Below the pieces are notes generated by a model. The model worked only from the letters and a program-made list of their open reading frames with translations. It was not told where the DNA came from and searched no databases. Positions 43,492-54,548 of a DNA stretch of 64,000 bases are shown here, one piece after another. This DNA is from DASUPK01 sp963831605. GTDB taxonomy: Bacteria > Actinomycetota > Thermoleophilia > Solirubrobacterales > 70-9. The stretch is from assembly GCA_963831605.1 (NCBI GenBank), contig CAWHQR010000008.1, positions 372,001-436,000 on the forward strand, in the 5' to 3' direction. Positions within the stretch are counted from its first letter, which is position 1, and every line of letters begins with the position of its first letter. The position numbers were made by a program, and so were the translations under genes.

Positions 43492-46400
43492 GTGGAACTA
43501 TGGAGGAAAAGGGGAGCCCGGAGCTTTTGGAGTCGTTTAATCAAGGGAATGGATTCCGCCGGGGTTCTGGGGCGCGCTTTGCGACGCTATGGGCTGCCGC
43601 TGACGCTGCTCACTGTAGGCCTGCTGTTGACCCTCGGGCTCCTGTCCGCCGCGGCGGCGAACGACACCTCGTCGCCATCGGCGCCCACGGGGCTCGCGGC
43701 CACCGCTATCAGCACCACACAGATCGACTTGACCTGGACCGCCTCGACCGACAACGTCGGTGTCACCGGCTACCGGGTCGAGCGCTGCCAGGGCAACAGC
43801 TGCACGAACTTCGCCCAGATCGGGACGCCGACTACGACCAGCTTCAGCAGCACCGGTCTGGCGGCGAACACCAACTACCGATTCCGGGTGCGAGCGGTCG
43901 ATGCCGCCGGGAATCTGAGCCTCTACTCCGCCATCGTGGCTCGTCGTACGCTCGCTGCTGACACCACCCGACCGACTGCACCCACGGGACTGTCCGGGAC
44001 GGCGGTGAGCCCCACGCAGATCAACCTCGGCTGGACGGCGTCGACCGACAACGTCGGAGTCACCGGCTACCGGGTCGAGCGCTGCCAGGGCGCCGCGTGC
44101 ACCAACTTCGCCGAAGTGGCCACGCCAACCGGGACGGCTTACAGCGACTCCGGTCGGTCCCCCTCGACCACGTACCGCTACCGGGTTCGCGCGGCCGATG
44201 CCGCCGGAAACCTGAGCAACTACTCCAACATCTCCACCGCCACGACGCCGGCAGTTCAGGACGCCACGCCCCCCAGCGCATCGTTGACCGCGCCCACCGC
44301 CGGGTCGGTCGTTTCGGGGAACGTGACCGTTTCAGCCAACGCGAGCGACAACGTCGCCGTCGCCGGCGTGCAGTTCCTGCTGGATGGCGCCAGCCTGAGC
44401 GCCGAGGACACCGCCGCCCCGTATTCGATCTCGTGGGACACGACGACGGCGTCGAACGGCGTGCACACCCTTCAGGCCCGGGCCCGCGATACGGCCGGCA
44501 ATCTCGGCACCTCGAGCAGCTCCGTGACGGTCACCGTTTCCAACCAGACTCAAGGGCCACCGGCGGGACTGGTGGCGGGGTGGCCCTTCGGCGAGAGCTT
44601 CGGGACGACCGTCAACGATGTCTCGGGGAACGGAAACACGGCGACCCTGCAGAACGGCGCAACCTGGGCGTCGGGGAAATACGGCGGCGGCCTGCAGTTC
44701 GACGGCGTCAACGACTACCTGACGGCTCTCAACTCGCCTTCCCTGAATCTCTCCGGAAACGCGATGACGCTGTCGATGTGGATCAACCCGTCGGGGGGTG
44801 GGGGGGACCAGGTGCCGTTCGCCAAGTTCTGGAGCGGAACGATGAGCTCGCCCTACTACCAGTACGGGGTCGAGCTGAACGGGGGGACGACTCCTCACAT
44901 GTACTTCGGCACGGCGGGTGGCCTCGTGGGTGCCTCGATGGGCAGCCCCCTGGCCGTCGGCCAATGGAGCCATCTGGCGATCGTCTTCGACGGTTCGCAG
45001 GTGAGCTTCTACGTGAACGGCATCCTCGTCTCGAGCACCCCGCTGGCGGCGAGTATCACCGCGCGGGACTCGCTGCTTCAGATGGGGGCTGACGCGAATT
45101 TGAGTCAATCGTTCAGGGGCAGTCTCGACGATGTCCGGCTCTACAACCGCGCGCAGAGCCAGTCCGAGGTGACGAGGGACATGAACACGCCGCTGACCGC
45201 ACCCGCCTCGGACCCGACCGCGCCCAGCGTCGCAATCACCTCTCCGACGAATGACGAGGTTGTGTCGGGCAATCGCACGGTCACGGCTGACGCCACCGAT
45301 GACGTGGGCGTGGCGGGCGTGCAGTTCTACCTGGACGGAAACCCCCTGGGCCCCGAGGACACGACCGCTCCTTATGCGGCCAACTGGGACACCCGATCGA
45401 GTCCAAATGGTGCGCATACGCTCACCGCGCGCGCTCGGGACACCGATAACAAGACGACGGTGTCAGCTCTGGTCAACGTGACGGTAGCCAACAGCGACTA
45501 CTTCCAGAACCAGGTGCTCGCGACCGGCTTCGACCTGCCCACGAACATCGAGTTCCTCCCGGACGGCCGCATGCTGGTGGCGGAGCTGGCGGGCAAGATC
45601 AAGGTGCTGTCGCCGCCGTACACCACCCCCGACCCGGGCCTGTTCCTACAGATCAACAACATCGGGTCCGCCGGCGTTCAGCAGGGGATCTTCGACGTGG
45701 CACTCGACCCCAACTTCGCGTTCAATCACTACTACTACGTCTTCTATACGTTGGGGTCGCCGAACGTGGACCGCCTGTCACGGTTCACGGCCAACTCGGG
45801 CATAACCGGCACGGATCTGAACAGCGAGGTCGTTCTCTACCAGGATCCCGGGATCGCCAACCCCGAGCACCACGGAGGCGCCATCGCCTTCGGCAACGAC
45901 GGGAAGCTCTACTTCACGACGGGCGATCACTTCGCGGGATCGCCCTCACAGGATCTGAGCAGCCCGCGGGGGAAAATCCACCGCATCAACCCGGACGGGA
46001 CCGTGCCGACCGATAACCCGTTCTATGACGGCGCCGGACCTAACTGGGATTCGGTGTGGGCCTATGGCCTGCGCAATCCGTACCGTGCCTACTACGACGC
46101 CCCAACCGGACGACTCTTGATCGGCGACGTGGGCGGTAATGACCAATCGACCGCCCACGAGGAGCTCAACGTCGGTGCCCGTGGAGCCAACTACGGCTGG
46201 CCGAACTATGAAGGGGCGTGTCCGGCACCCTGCACCAGTCCGCTGTACGAGTATGCGCACAACGGGCAGAATGCTGCGATCACCGGCGGGTTCGTATACC
46301 ACGGCACGCAGTTCCCCGCCGCGATGAAGGGGAACTACTTCTTCGCGGACTACGCCCAACACTGGATCAAGCGACTCACCTTCGATGCAAATGGCAATGT

Positions 46401-48033
46401 CAACGGCGTTTTCAACTTTGAGCCGCTCAGCGGCAGCCCGAATGAGTCCGCCGGCGATGTCGTCTATCTAACCGAAGGGCCTGATGGGTCCCTCTACTAC
46501 GTCGATCTCGGGTATTCCGACGTTTCAGGTACGTACGGCGTAAGCAAGATTCGCCGGATTCGCTACCTCCAGTCGAACCAGGCGCCCGTGGCGATCGTCG
46601 TCGGCGAGTCCGACCTCCGGTGCCCAGCCCCTGGACGTCACCTTCTCAAGCGCAGGATCCAACGATCCTGAAGGGCAGCCGATCACCTACTCCTGGGACT
46701 TCGGCGACGGTACTTCCTCAACCGCGAGCAACCCCGTTCACACCTACACACAAGCCGGTCAGTACCTGGTCCGATTGACCGTCTCCGATGGGGTGAACAA
46801 CTCGATCTCAACGCCTGTGACGATCAGCGTCGGCCATGCCCCCACCGGAACGATCGATTCGCCCACCGATGGCGCAACATTCCGCGCCGGCGATGTCATT
46901 TCCTATGGGGGTAACGGTACGGACCTGGAGGATGGCACCCTGCCGGCGAGCGCCTTCACTTGGAACATCGACTTCCTGCACGACAACCACGTGCATCCGG
47001 GCACAGCCATCACCGGCGTCAAGTCCGGCACCTTCACGATCCCGACGACCGGCCACGACTTCGAGGGCAACACCCGATACCGGATTACGCTGACCGTGAC
47101 GGACTCCAACGGCCTCAAGGACACCAAGTCGGTGACCGTCTGGCCGCAGAAGGTGAATCTACCCTTCGACACGGTGCCGAGCGGTCTCACCCTTTACATC
47201 GACGGGGTCGCGCGCACCACCCCCTTCATTCTCGACACGCTGATCGGGTTCAACCACACGATCGAAGCGCGCGATCAGAGCTCCGGCACGGCACGTACAC
47301 GTTCAACTCATGGTCGGACGGCGGCGGGCGGCTCCACACCTTGGTCGTGCCAAGCGTGGCTCAGTCGTACGCGGCCACCTACAGCCTGGCGTCGCCGCCC
47401 AGTGGGCTGATGGGCGCATGGGGTTTCAACGAGGGCAGCGGTACGACCACGGCCGACGCTTCGGGTAATGGCAACACGGCCACCCTGGTAAATGGACCGA
47501 CGTGGGTTACAGGAAAATACGGGAAGGGTCTGAGCTTCGATCAGATCAACGACTATCTGTCACTGGCCAACTCGAGCTCGCTGGATATCTCGGGCAACGC
47601 CATGACGATGTCCATGTGGATCGATCCCGGTTCGGTGAGTGGCGATTCGACGGTGCTGGGCAAGTTCTGGAATGCCGGCATGACGAGCCCGTTCTACCAA
47701 TACGGCCTCGAGCTCTCCAACGGCAAGCCGCAGTTCTACATCGGCACGGCAGCGGGGCTCACAGGCGCAGGGATGGACACCGCCCTGGTGCTCAACCAAT
47801 GGAGTCACATCGCCATCGTGTTCAACGGATCCCAGGCGCTGTTCTATCTGAACGGAGCCTTGGTCAGCAGCAAGCCACTCAACGTGAGTCTGACGGCGCG
47901 CGGCAGGCCGCTGAACATGGGCGCGGACGCGGATCCCTGGCAGTTCTACAAGGGCATACTCGACAACGTGCGTATCTATAACCGGGCGCTCACCGCCTCG
48001 GAGGTTCAGAGCGACATGAATACCGGGCTCTAG
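43492..48033 (+). CDS. Giant secreted FN3-LamG-sorbosone dehydrogenase-PKD-LamG protein, with two frameshifts
   Basis: About 1,510 residues. In order: signal/anchor helix (LPLTLLTVGLLLTLGLLSAA), two FN3 repeats (to about residue 250), an Ig-like domain, a LamG-like lectin domain (about 355-560), a second Ig-like domain, and a six-bladed PQQ-type glucose/sorbosone dehydrogenase propeller (LPTNIEFLPDGRMLVAE, HHGGAIAFGNDGKLYFTTGD, YGLRNPYRAYYD). After a shift near 46607 come a PKD domain (WDFGDGTSS) and an Ig-like domain; after a second shift near 47288, a final LamG domain. Both shifts are one base and compensate. It is likely a surface sugar-binding or oxidising protein. GTG 43492 or ATG 43549 may start it. 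Confidence 0.85.
43744..44091 (+). repeat. Near-identical DNA repeat in tandem FN3 domains
   Basis: The 51 bases at 43744-43794 and 44041-44091 differ at one position only, and both encode the same FN3 strand block (STDNVGVTGYRVERCQG). The surrounding FN3 sequence is less alike, which suggests recent duplication or gene conversion of this part. Confidence 0.8.
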
Positions 48034-48047
48034 GACCGGCGCATACT

Positions 48048-49418
48048 TCAGTTGTCGGGCGCCGGGAGCGGATGGTGGGCACGCGGACCTCGGATTGATC
48101 CCGGGCGATCGCGGGCGGTCGCGGACTCCTTGCCCGCTGCGGCGAGTCGCCAGCAACCTCCGATCAGGCCGATCACCAGGGCGTAGACGTTGGCGAACAT
48201 CGGAAAAGACAATGAGTCGAATGTCAGCGAGCAGACCCCTGCCGCCAGCGCGGCGCCGGCCAGCGCGGCGCACAGCAGTCGGAGCTCGGGATCGCTGCTG
48301 CGGCGCCGGGCGACGAGAGCGGAAATCATTGGGACCAGAAAGAAGACCGCCAACACGACAACTCCGATCAGCCCAAGTTCGATCGCGGTTTTCAGGTACT
48401 GGTTATCGAGGATGAACAGCGGGTTCTCGGGCAAGTATGTCCCGCCCCCGTGGCCGAGCCACGGCGCCTGTTCCACGAGTCGCTCGACCTCTGGGTAGTC
48501 ATACAACCGAGCCTGCACGGAGTTATCGCTGGTGCCGGCGCCGAAGAAGGTGGAGAGGGTGCCAATCACGCCCGGCGCCGACATGAAGACCGCGGCTAGC
48601 GCGAGCGGCGCCGCGCAGAAGGCGACCAGCCGCTGCCGCACGGGCATCAGGACGACCAGCACCCCAAGCGCGAGCACGACCGAGATGATCGCCGACCGCG
48701 AAACTGAAGCTGGGATTGCGAGCGCGATCAGCGCCACCGGAGCCCACCGCCACCGTGCGGGCCGGCCCGCGTCGTATATCGCCATGTAGATCGCGAGCGG
48801 CAGCAGCATCCCGGCTACCACTCCGAGCTCGATCGCGGTGATGGAGGTGCCGGTGACCCGGTTCAGCCCTGCCCGGCCGATGTTCGCCGGATTGTCGAAG
48901 TTGATCGAGAATCCGGGTAGGGCACGCAGGACGGGCGTGATGTCCAGGTTGACCCAGAACTGCAGTGCAGCAACAACGCCACAGAACGCACCGCCCCAGG
49001 TCAACGCTCGCAGCACCCGGCGCATATCGTGCAGCGAGTTGACGAATTCCGCGGCGAGCAGCGCTACGCCGGTGATCACCGCGAGTTGCATCAGCTGACG
49101 GTCGGCGCCCAGCAGCTGGTGCACGGTGGCTGTGCTCCGATCCATGAGCACGTAGGAGGCGAGGACCGACAGCCAGAGCAGGCAGAGGACAGCGCGTATC
49201 GGGTGTCGCTGCCCAGGAGGGTGATTGATACCGAGCAGGGTCACGGCCAGGAAAGCGGCAAACGCGAACATTCCGACCAGGGCTGCGGGGTAGCCGTCGC
49301 CGCCGATCGCCTTGATCACCGTGTCCGACGGGAACACCATCACGGTCAAGGCGAACAGCTGCAGGATCGGCACCGCGTACGACCGGGTGAGCAGATGACG
49401 TGTCCGGTCGATGCCCAT
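48048..49418 (-). CDS. O-antigen ligase/Wzy-like polymerase
   Basis: About 456 residues with 11-13 helices and a large extracellular loop. The Wzy_C-type region is visible: ARLYDYPEVERLVEQAPWLG, GHGGGTYLPENPLFILDNQY, LKTAIELGLIGVVV. It would polymerise or ligate lipid-linked repeat units outside the membrane. The open frame extends to 49565, but ATG 49418 (MGIDRTRHLL) is the better start. It is convergent with the giant secreted protein, with 14 bases between. Confidence 0.87.
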   Translation of the reverse strand: MGIDRTRHLLTRSYAVPILQLFALTVMVFPSDTVIKAIGGDGYPAALVGMFAFAAFLAVTLLGINHPPGQRHPIRAVLCLLWLSVLASYVLMDRSTATVHQLLGADRQLMQLAVITGVALLAAEFVNSLHDMRRVLRALTWGGAFCGVVAALQFWVNLDITPVLRALPGFSINFDNPANIGRAGLNRVTGTSITAIELGVVAGMLLPLAIYMAIYDAGRPARWRWAPVALIALAIPASVSRSAIISVVLALGVLVVLMPVRQRLVAFCAAPLALAAVFMSAPGVIGTLSTFFGAGTSDNSVQARLYDYPEVERLVEQAPWLGHGGGTYLPENPLFILDNQYLKTAIELGLIGVVVLAVFFLVPMISALVARRRSSDPELRLLCAALAGAALAAGVCSLTFDSLSFPMFANVYALVIGLIGGCWRLAAAGKESATARDRPGSIRGPRAHHPLPAPDN

Positions 49419-49802
49419 CCGGGGCAAAGAGGGGGAGCGAGGCACGTCAACACCTCTCGATCCGTCGGCCGCTCCGAACGGGAGGCGACGACCGACGTGG
49501 CTCACGGCCGCGAGCGACACGAGGTCGAAAACAGAAGATGCGGCAGGACTGGGCACAAGCCGCACACGAGGGGCGTGCGACCGGCGACGAACATCGCGGT
49601 TCGGCAGGCGGTTTGGATGGCCCTCACTTCCATCTAACGAACCCAGGCGCGGTGAACTGTCACCCTGGGGCAGGTTCGACGAGGCCCGATGGTGAGCCTC
49701 GCTGAGCCCGAACTCGCGTGTGAGGGTCAGAAGTAGGAGGCTCTCGCCGGCGTTAGAAGGGCGGTGACCCGCGCGCGACCAGGAACGAGGCAGTGCTGAC
49801 CC
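49419..49802. other. Intergenic region between the Wzy-like gene and a lower-GC glycosyltransferase
   Basis: No convincing gene in 384 bases. It holds a short inverted repeat at about 49643-49668 (GGTGA-ACTG-TCACC flanked by partly pairing CCAG/CTGG), and the divergent promoters of both genes must lie here. The last 40 bases have no strong ribosome site for ATG 49803. Confidence 0.5.
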
Positions 49803-50819
49803 ATGCGAGAGCAGTTCTCGGAAATCGATAGCGGTGCCGACAGCGAAACACCGCTCGTGTCAATCGTGACATGCGTTTACAACGCCGGCGAATATCTGCG
49901 ACCGTCCGTTTCGAGCATCTTAAGCCAGACGTATCGAAACCTGGACATCGTAATTGTCGATGACGGCAGCACTGACGGCTGTCTCGACACGATTACGGAT
50001 CTGTTGGAGGATGAGCGGATTCGTGTATTCCGCCAAGCGAACGCCACCAGACCGGTGGCACTCAATCGGGCTCTGGATCTGGTCGAGGGAGAGTTTTACG
50101 CGATACAGGATCAGGATGACATCAGCAAACCGACCCGAATTCAGAAGCAGTTGGAGGCGATGTCGTCCCACCCGGAACTCGCGGCGGTGTTCTGCGGATT
50201 TTGGCTTCAGATGAATGGAAAGAGCATGGCGCCGCGATTGGCGCCAAAGGGAGAGACTGAGTGCCGAGCTGATGTCGACGCGTACCGAGTACCCGCACAC
50301 GATGCGACAGGAATGTTTCGGATGTCGATCGTCCGGGATATGCGGTACGACCCCTCGCTACGTTTCTCGCAGGGGGTGGACTATGTGTTGAGAATCGGGG
50401 AAAGCCACCCCATGATGGTGCTGGGTGATTGCCTGTATGGGTCTCGCAGAGACCCGAACTCCCTCACTCAGTCTGATCCTCACCGTCGTGATCAGGAGGT
50501 AGCCAGAATGCTGGAAGGGGCATGCGACCGACGAGGCCAATCGTATAGCCGGACCTTCCCGCAAGATCGGCAGAGGAAACACCGATCACGCAATATCCTC
50601 ATGGATAACGATACTGCGTCTGTGTTCGTGGTGAGTGTCTTGAGTCAGCGGCAAACGGCCAGCCGGTGGGGGGCAGTAAAAACAGGACTGCAATGCGCGC
50701 GCCTTCACCCGTTTGATCCTTACTATTACAAGGCACTTGTGTACGCGGTGGTACCCGCTGGGTTGCTCCGCTTCATTCGAAGCGCCCGAAGCGAATCGAG
50801 TGCGCTCAGCGTTCGCTAG
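49803..50819 (+). CDS. Family 2 glycosyltransferase with lower GC
   Basis: A 338-residue GT2: PLVSIVTCVYNAGEYLRPSV, IVDDGSTDGCLD, and the DxD-like QDQDDIS. Base composition and codon choice are visibly more AT-rich than its neighbours (for example GATAGC, AATTGT, TTTTGG), which points to more recent acquisition. It stands alone between a Wzy-like and a Wzx-like gene. The C-terminus ends in a basic hydrophobic segment (LVYAVVPAGLLRFIRSA). Confidence 0.87.
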   Translation: MREQFSEIDSGADSETPLVSIVTCVYNAGEYLRPSVSSILSQTYRNLDIVIVDDGSTDGCLDTITDLLEDERIRVFRQANATRPVALNRALDLVEGEFYAIQDQDDISKPTRIQKQLEAMSSHPELAAVFCGFWLQMNGKSMAPRLAPKGETECRADVDAYRVPAHDATGMFRMSIVRDMRYDPSLRFSQGVDYVLRIGESHPMMVLGDCLYGSRRDPNSLTQSDPHRRDQEVARMLEGACDRRGQSYSRTFPQDRQRKHRSRNILMDNDTASVFVVSVLSQRQTASRWGAVKTGLQCARLHPFDPYYYKALVYAVVPAGLLRFIRSARSESSALSVR

Positions 50820-51087
50820 TTGAGAGTGATCCAGTCGAACGCGCCGAATCCCGCGATAGCGGGTACGCGGTGAACACCATGCTCGCGGCGCGCGGTCGTA
50901 CGTACCACCAGAACTTCGCCGCCACGCCCCGATAGGGGTTCAACGATGGGCACGTGACCCACCCAGGGATGGCTCGGCAGCCTCGCGGCCATCCCCGCCC
51001 TGCGGAGCTCGGACGTACACGCACTGGTCGTTCGGCGCGCAAGGGATCGTCGCGGCCGCCCGTTGTCTCCTTGAGTCGAACTGCGCA
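50820..51087. other. Intergenic region; possible gene remnant
   Basis: 268 bases between a glycosyltransferase and the flippase. A minus-strand frame is open throughout but its product (Arg-rich, then GEVLVVRTTARREHGVHRV) matches nothing I recognise. It could be the eroded end of a lost gene. Otherwise only the flippase promoter is expected here. Confidence 0.4.
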
Positions 51088-52665
51088 ATGATCCCGCCAC
51101 ACCCGCCATACGAAGCGTCCGACTCAACCGATTACGGCGGCCAGCTGGGCCGGGAGGAGCTCAAGACCGAGACGCTCTCGGGCGCCCGGTGGGTGGGTGT
51201 GTCGCGGATATTCGCGGAAGCCCTGGGGTTGGCGACCACGGTCGTCCTCGCCCATCTGGTGTCGCCGGCTGAGTACGGCGTCGCGGTTGTCGTCCTCATC
51301 CTGCCGATGTTGGCGGCGATCCTCACATTTGAGGGCTTCGGCGCCTTCCTCGTCGTCGCTCGATCGTGCACCCGCGAACAGGTCGGTACGGCGGTGCTGC
51401 TCTCGATCACGAGCGGGTTTGTGTTGATGGTCATCGTGTTCTTCCTCTCCCCGCTCGTCGCCGAGCCGGTATTCGGTCACGGGACGAGTCACCTGGCCCA
51501 GCTCTGCGCACCCATCTTTCTGATCGCGAGCTTCGGAGCAGTGCCGCGAGCGCTCCTGCAGCGGCGGCTGGACTGGAGGTGGATGAACCTGACCGAGATC
51601 GTTGAACTGATCGGCGTGTCCGTCTCGAGCGTTGCCCTGGCGCTTGCCGGCCTCGGAAGCGAGGCCTTGATCCTCGGGGCAGTCATCGGCGCAACCGCCG
51701 TTACGGTGGTGCTGGTGTCCGTGGCGCCCCCTGGCTGGCCACGCTGGGATCGGGCATCATCCAGGTCGATCGTCAAGTTCGGATCGTCGGCCGCGGTGGC
51801 TGGGTTGACCTCCACTCTGCAAAGCAACGTGACCTTCTTGGTGCTGGGGGCACGCGCAGGTCCCGCTGCCGTTGGCTTGTATTGGAGGGCGTATCAACTG
51901 GGCGTTCAGTACCAGTCAAAGATCAGCCTGATCACCTACCGGGTCGCAAAACCGGTGCTGACGCGGGCGAAGCAGATAGAGGATCTTCGCGAGATCCGAA
52001 CAAGGCTTTTGAGGATCAACGCCACACTGATCTTCCCGCTCCTGGCCCTCCTCATCGTGCTTGCGCCTGACCTCGTGCCCTGGATCTTTGGGCCCGAGTG
52101 GAGTGGCGCGGTCGGCCCGACGCAGATACTCGCGGTGGCGGGCCTGTCGACGATCCTGTTGGCGGGCATCGACGCGCCTCTGATGGCTGTCGGGCGACCC
52201 GGTGCGCTCGCGATCTTCAACGTGGCGCTGCTGGTTGGTACGGGTACGGTGGCGTGGTTCACCGCACCTCTGGGCATCACCGCCGTCGCAGTGGGTGTCG
52301 CCATAGGGCAGTTCGTGGCGCTGCTCGGCGGCCTGTTCTTCCTGCTCCGCCGTCTGGTCGGCGTTCCGATGCGCGAGAGCCTGGGGGAGGGTGCCGCTGC
52401 CCTCGCGTGCTCAGGTGCCCTCGTCCTAGCGGTCCTGCCGGTGGCCTACCTTCTCCGGCCCGCGCTCGGGCCGCTGGCGCTATCGCTTTGCATCGGCTCA
52501 CTCGGGATCGCGGTCTACGCCGCATGCCTACGGATCGTCTCGCCGTCCGCGTGGGGAGACCTGCGCTCGCTGTTCATGCGGGTGCTCGGTGCACGGCGCC
52601 TCCTGCGGACGACAGCGATAGGCAGCAAGTTCAGCGGGTCGAAGCTCCCTGACACGTCGCCCTGA
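51088..52665 (+). CDS. Polysaccharide flippase (Wzx/WzxC-like)
   Basis: A 525-residue membrane protein of the MOP superfamily with 13-14 helices. The WzxC-type region is visible: FEGFGAFLVVARSCTREQ, GAVPRALLQRRLDWRWMNLTEI, ARAGPAAVGLYWRAYQLGVQ. It moves lipid-linked repeat units across the membrane to the Wzy-like polymerase. ATG 51088; the first 35 residues are hydrophilic. Confidence 0.9.
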   Translation: MIPPHPPYEASDSTDYGGQLGREELKTETLSGARWVGVSRIFAEALGLATTVVLAHLVSPAEYGVAVVVLILPMLAAILTFEGFGAFLVVARSCTREQVGTAVLLSITSGFVLMVIVFFLSPLVAEPVFGHGTSHLAQLCAPIFLIASFGAVPRALLQRRLDWRWMNLTEIVELIGVSVSSVALALAGLGSEALILGAVIGATAVTVVLVSVAPPGWPRWDRASSRSIVKFGSSAAVAGLTSTLQSNVTFLVLGARAGPAAVGLYWRAYQLGVQYQSKISLITYRVAKPVLTRAKQIEDLREIRTRLLRINATLIFPLLALLIVLAPDLVPWIFGPEWSGAVGPTQILAVAGLSTILLAGIDAPLMAVGRPGALAIFNVALLVGTGTVAWFTAPLGITAVAVGVAIGQFVALLGGLFFLLRRLVGVPMRESLGEGAAALACSGALVLAVLPVAYLLRPALGPLALSLCIGSLGIAVYAACLRIVSPSAWGDLRSLFMRVLGARRLLRTTAIGSKFSGSKLPDTSP

Positions 52666-52857
52666 GAGCTGGGCCGGCCGACGCTCAGATCTTCCCCGGA
52701 GCGAGGTTCAACTTCTCGGTAGGTCGAAGGCAGCCGAAGAGCCAGAAGATTCAGCACCCGCGACCCGTTCTTTCGGCGAGGTCGCCTGTTCGTGAAAGCA
52801 ACCCATCCACCCAAGCACCCGAGTTCGCCCCGGCCGTCTCGTTCGCGGCGTGGAGCC

Positions 52858-53718
52858 ATGACTCTGCGGCGGCCGCTGGGCTCGGTCGTGATCCCCGCGC
52901 ACGATGAGGCGCGGGTAATTGGCCGCTCCCTGGACGCACTGTTCACGGGCTTCGCGCCGGGTGAGCTGGACGTCGTGGTGGTCGGTAATGGCTGCACCGA
53001 TTTGACCGCGACAGTGGCCCGGTCATCCGGCCATCGGGTCCGTGTGGTGGAGTTGGACGTGGCGTCCAAGCCAGCCGCGCTGCGGGCCGGGGATGCGGCG
53101 GCGGAGGCGTTCCCCCGCATCTACCTGGATGCCGATGTTGTGCTGCCCGGTCCGGCGGCCCGTTGCGTGCTGGAGCGGCTTCGGGACGGCGCGATCGCCG
53201 CCCGGCCGCCGATCCGGTACGACTGCCGCGCCTCGTCGGCCCCGGTGCGAAGCTACTACCGCGCCCGGTCGCGGGTTCCAGCGGTCATGGGCTCGCTCTG
53301 GGGAGCCGGCGTCTACGGTCTCTCAGAGGCCGGCCGCCGGCGGTTCGGCGCTTATCCGGACCTTGTCGCGGACGATCTCTGGGTTGACCGTCACTTCGAT
53401 GCTGCCGAGGTGGAGATCGTGGATTGCCCGCCGGTGGTGGTGGTGGCGCCCCAGCGCAGTCGCGATCTCGTGCGGGTCCTTCGTCGGGTCTATTTCGGCA
53501 AGGGCGAGACGGCGTCCGCACCCGATCCAGACGGCCAAGGGCGTGGGACCACCGCATCGACAATGCGTGACCTCGGCCGGCTCGTTGCAGCAGATCCGGC
53601 CGCTTCACTCGACGCAGCGACCTACGCCGCCTTCGCCACCGGCGCGCGGCTCGCGGTTTCGCTTGTCTCCCTTTCCGGTGACGGGTGGGGCCGGGACGAC
53701 AGTTCGAGGACGGGCTGA
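52858..53718 (+). CDS. Family 2 glycosyltransferase
   Basis: A 286-residue GT-A enzyme: GSVVIPAHDEARVIGRSLDAL, VVVGNGCTDLTATVA, and the DxD motif YLDADVVLPGP. ATG 52858 has a GGAG ribosome site; a GTG at 52792 would add 22 Pro/Arg-rich residues. The C-terminal region (RVLRRVYFGKGET) is basic. The Wzz-like gene begins two bases after its stop. Confidence 0.87.
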   Translation: MTLRRPLGSVVIPAHDEARVIGRSLDALFTGFAPGELDVVVVGNGCTDLTATVARSSGHRVRVVELDVASKPAALRAGDAAAEAFPRIYLDADVVLPGPAARCVLERLRDGAIAARPPIRYDCRASSAPVRSYYRARSRVPAVMGSLWGAGVYGLSEAGRRRFGAYPDLVADDLWVDRHFDAAEVEIVDCPPVVVVAPQRSRDLVRVLRRVYFGKGETASAPDPDGQGRGTTASTMRDLGRLVAADPAASLDAATYAAFATGARLAVSLVSLSGDGWGRDDSSRTG

Positions 53719-53720
53719 CC

Positions 53721-54548
53721 GTGTACCTGCTGCAGATTTCTCGAAAGATCTGGCGCTATCGGATCGTCACGTTGCCCGTCATCGCCCTGACCCTGCTGGG
53801 CGCGCTCTACATGGTCGTTGGCAAGTCCCCGGTCTACAAGGTTTCGTCCAGCTACGTGTTGATCAATCCTCCGCCCCCACCGACCGCGGACCAGATCGCC
53901 CGCAACCCCGCGCTGGGACGCGTCAATGCGAACAACCCGTACACCCAATTCTCGGACGAGTCGGTGATCGTCAGCCTCTTGTCCAACTCCTTGAGCAACG
54001 ATACGGCGCGCCAAGCGTTATCGAACGCGGGGGCGGATCCCCGTTACACCGTGGCGCCAGACGTGGCGCTCGGCTTTTCGAGCTTGGTCGTGGAGGTCAC
54101 CGGGGTGGGTTCGAGCCCCCAGGCCGCCGTGAAGACCGCCGAGCTGGTGGGCACTGCACTCAATCGCCAGCTTCAGCGCCTGCAGGCGTCTCAGAACGTG
54201 GACCCCAGCTACATGATCAAGACCCAACAGGTGGTGGCCCCTGAGAGTCCGACGCTGCAGCTGTCCAGCACGGCCCGGCCGCTCATCGCCGTGCTCGTGT
54301 TCGGCGCGATCCTGCTGCTGGTGGTCGTATCGGCAGCTGAGGCCGTGGAGACCCTGCGGGCCGAGCGGCGCGCGGGGGGCCTGCCTGAGAGAGACATGGG
54401 AGATTCGATCGAGGGCACTCCCGGAGACAACGGTTGGGCGGCGCACGCGGAGGAAGAGGTGCCCGGGAGAAATGACAACGGTGATGCGGTCATCAGCGCC
54501 GCCGCAAACGGACCGGGACGCCGCCGCAAATTGGGCAGCAAAGGGTGA
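53721..54548 (+). CDS. Wzz-like chain-length/polysaccharide export protein
   Basis: A 275-residue protein with N-terminal helix (VTLPVIALTLLGALYMVVG), an extracytoplasmic domain (SPVYKVSSSYVLINPPPPP, SLLSNSLSNDTARQAL) and a second helix near residue 200 (LIAVLVFGAILLLVVVSAAEA). This is the Wzz/PCP layout that sets polymer length, but there is no attached tyrosine kinase; the cytoplasmic tail is acidic and has no Walker motifs. GTG 53721 start; it overlaps the next gene by four bases. Confidence 0.82.
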   Translation: MYLLQISRKIWRYRIVTLPVIALTLLGALYMVVGKSPVYKVSSSYVLINPPPPPTADQIARNPALGRVNANNPYTQFSDESVIVSLLSNSLSNDTARQALSNAGADPRYTVAPDVALGFSSLVVEVTGVGSSPQAAVKTAELVGTALNRQLQRLQASQNVDPSYMIKTQQVVAPESPTLQLSSTARPLIAVLVFGAILLLVVVSAAEAVETLRAERRAGGLPERDMGDSIEGTPGDNGWAAHAEEEVPGRNDNGDAVISAAANGPGRRRKLGSKG

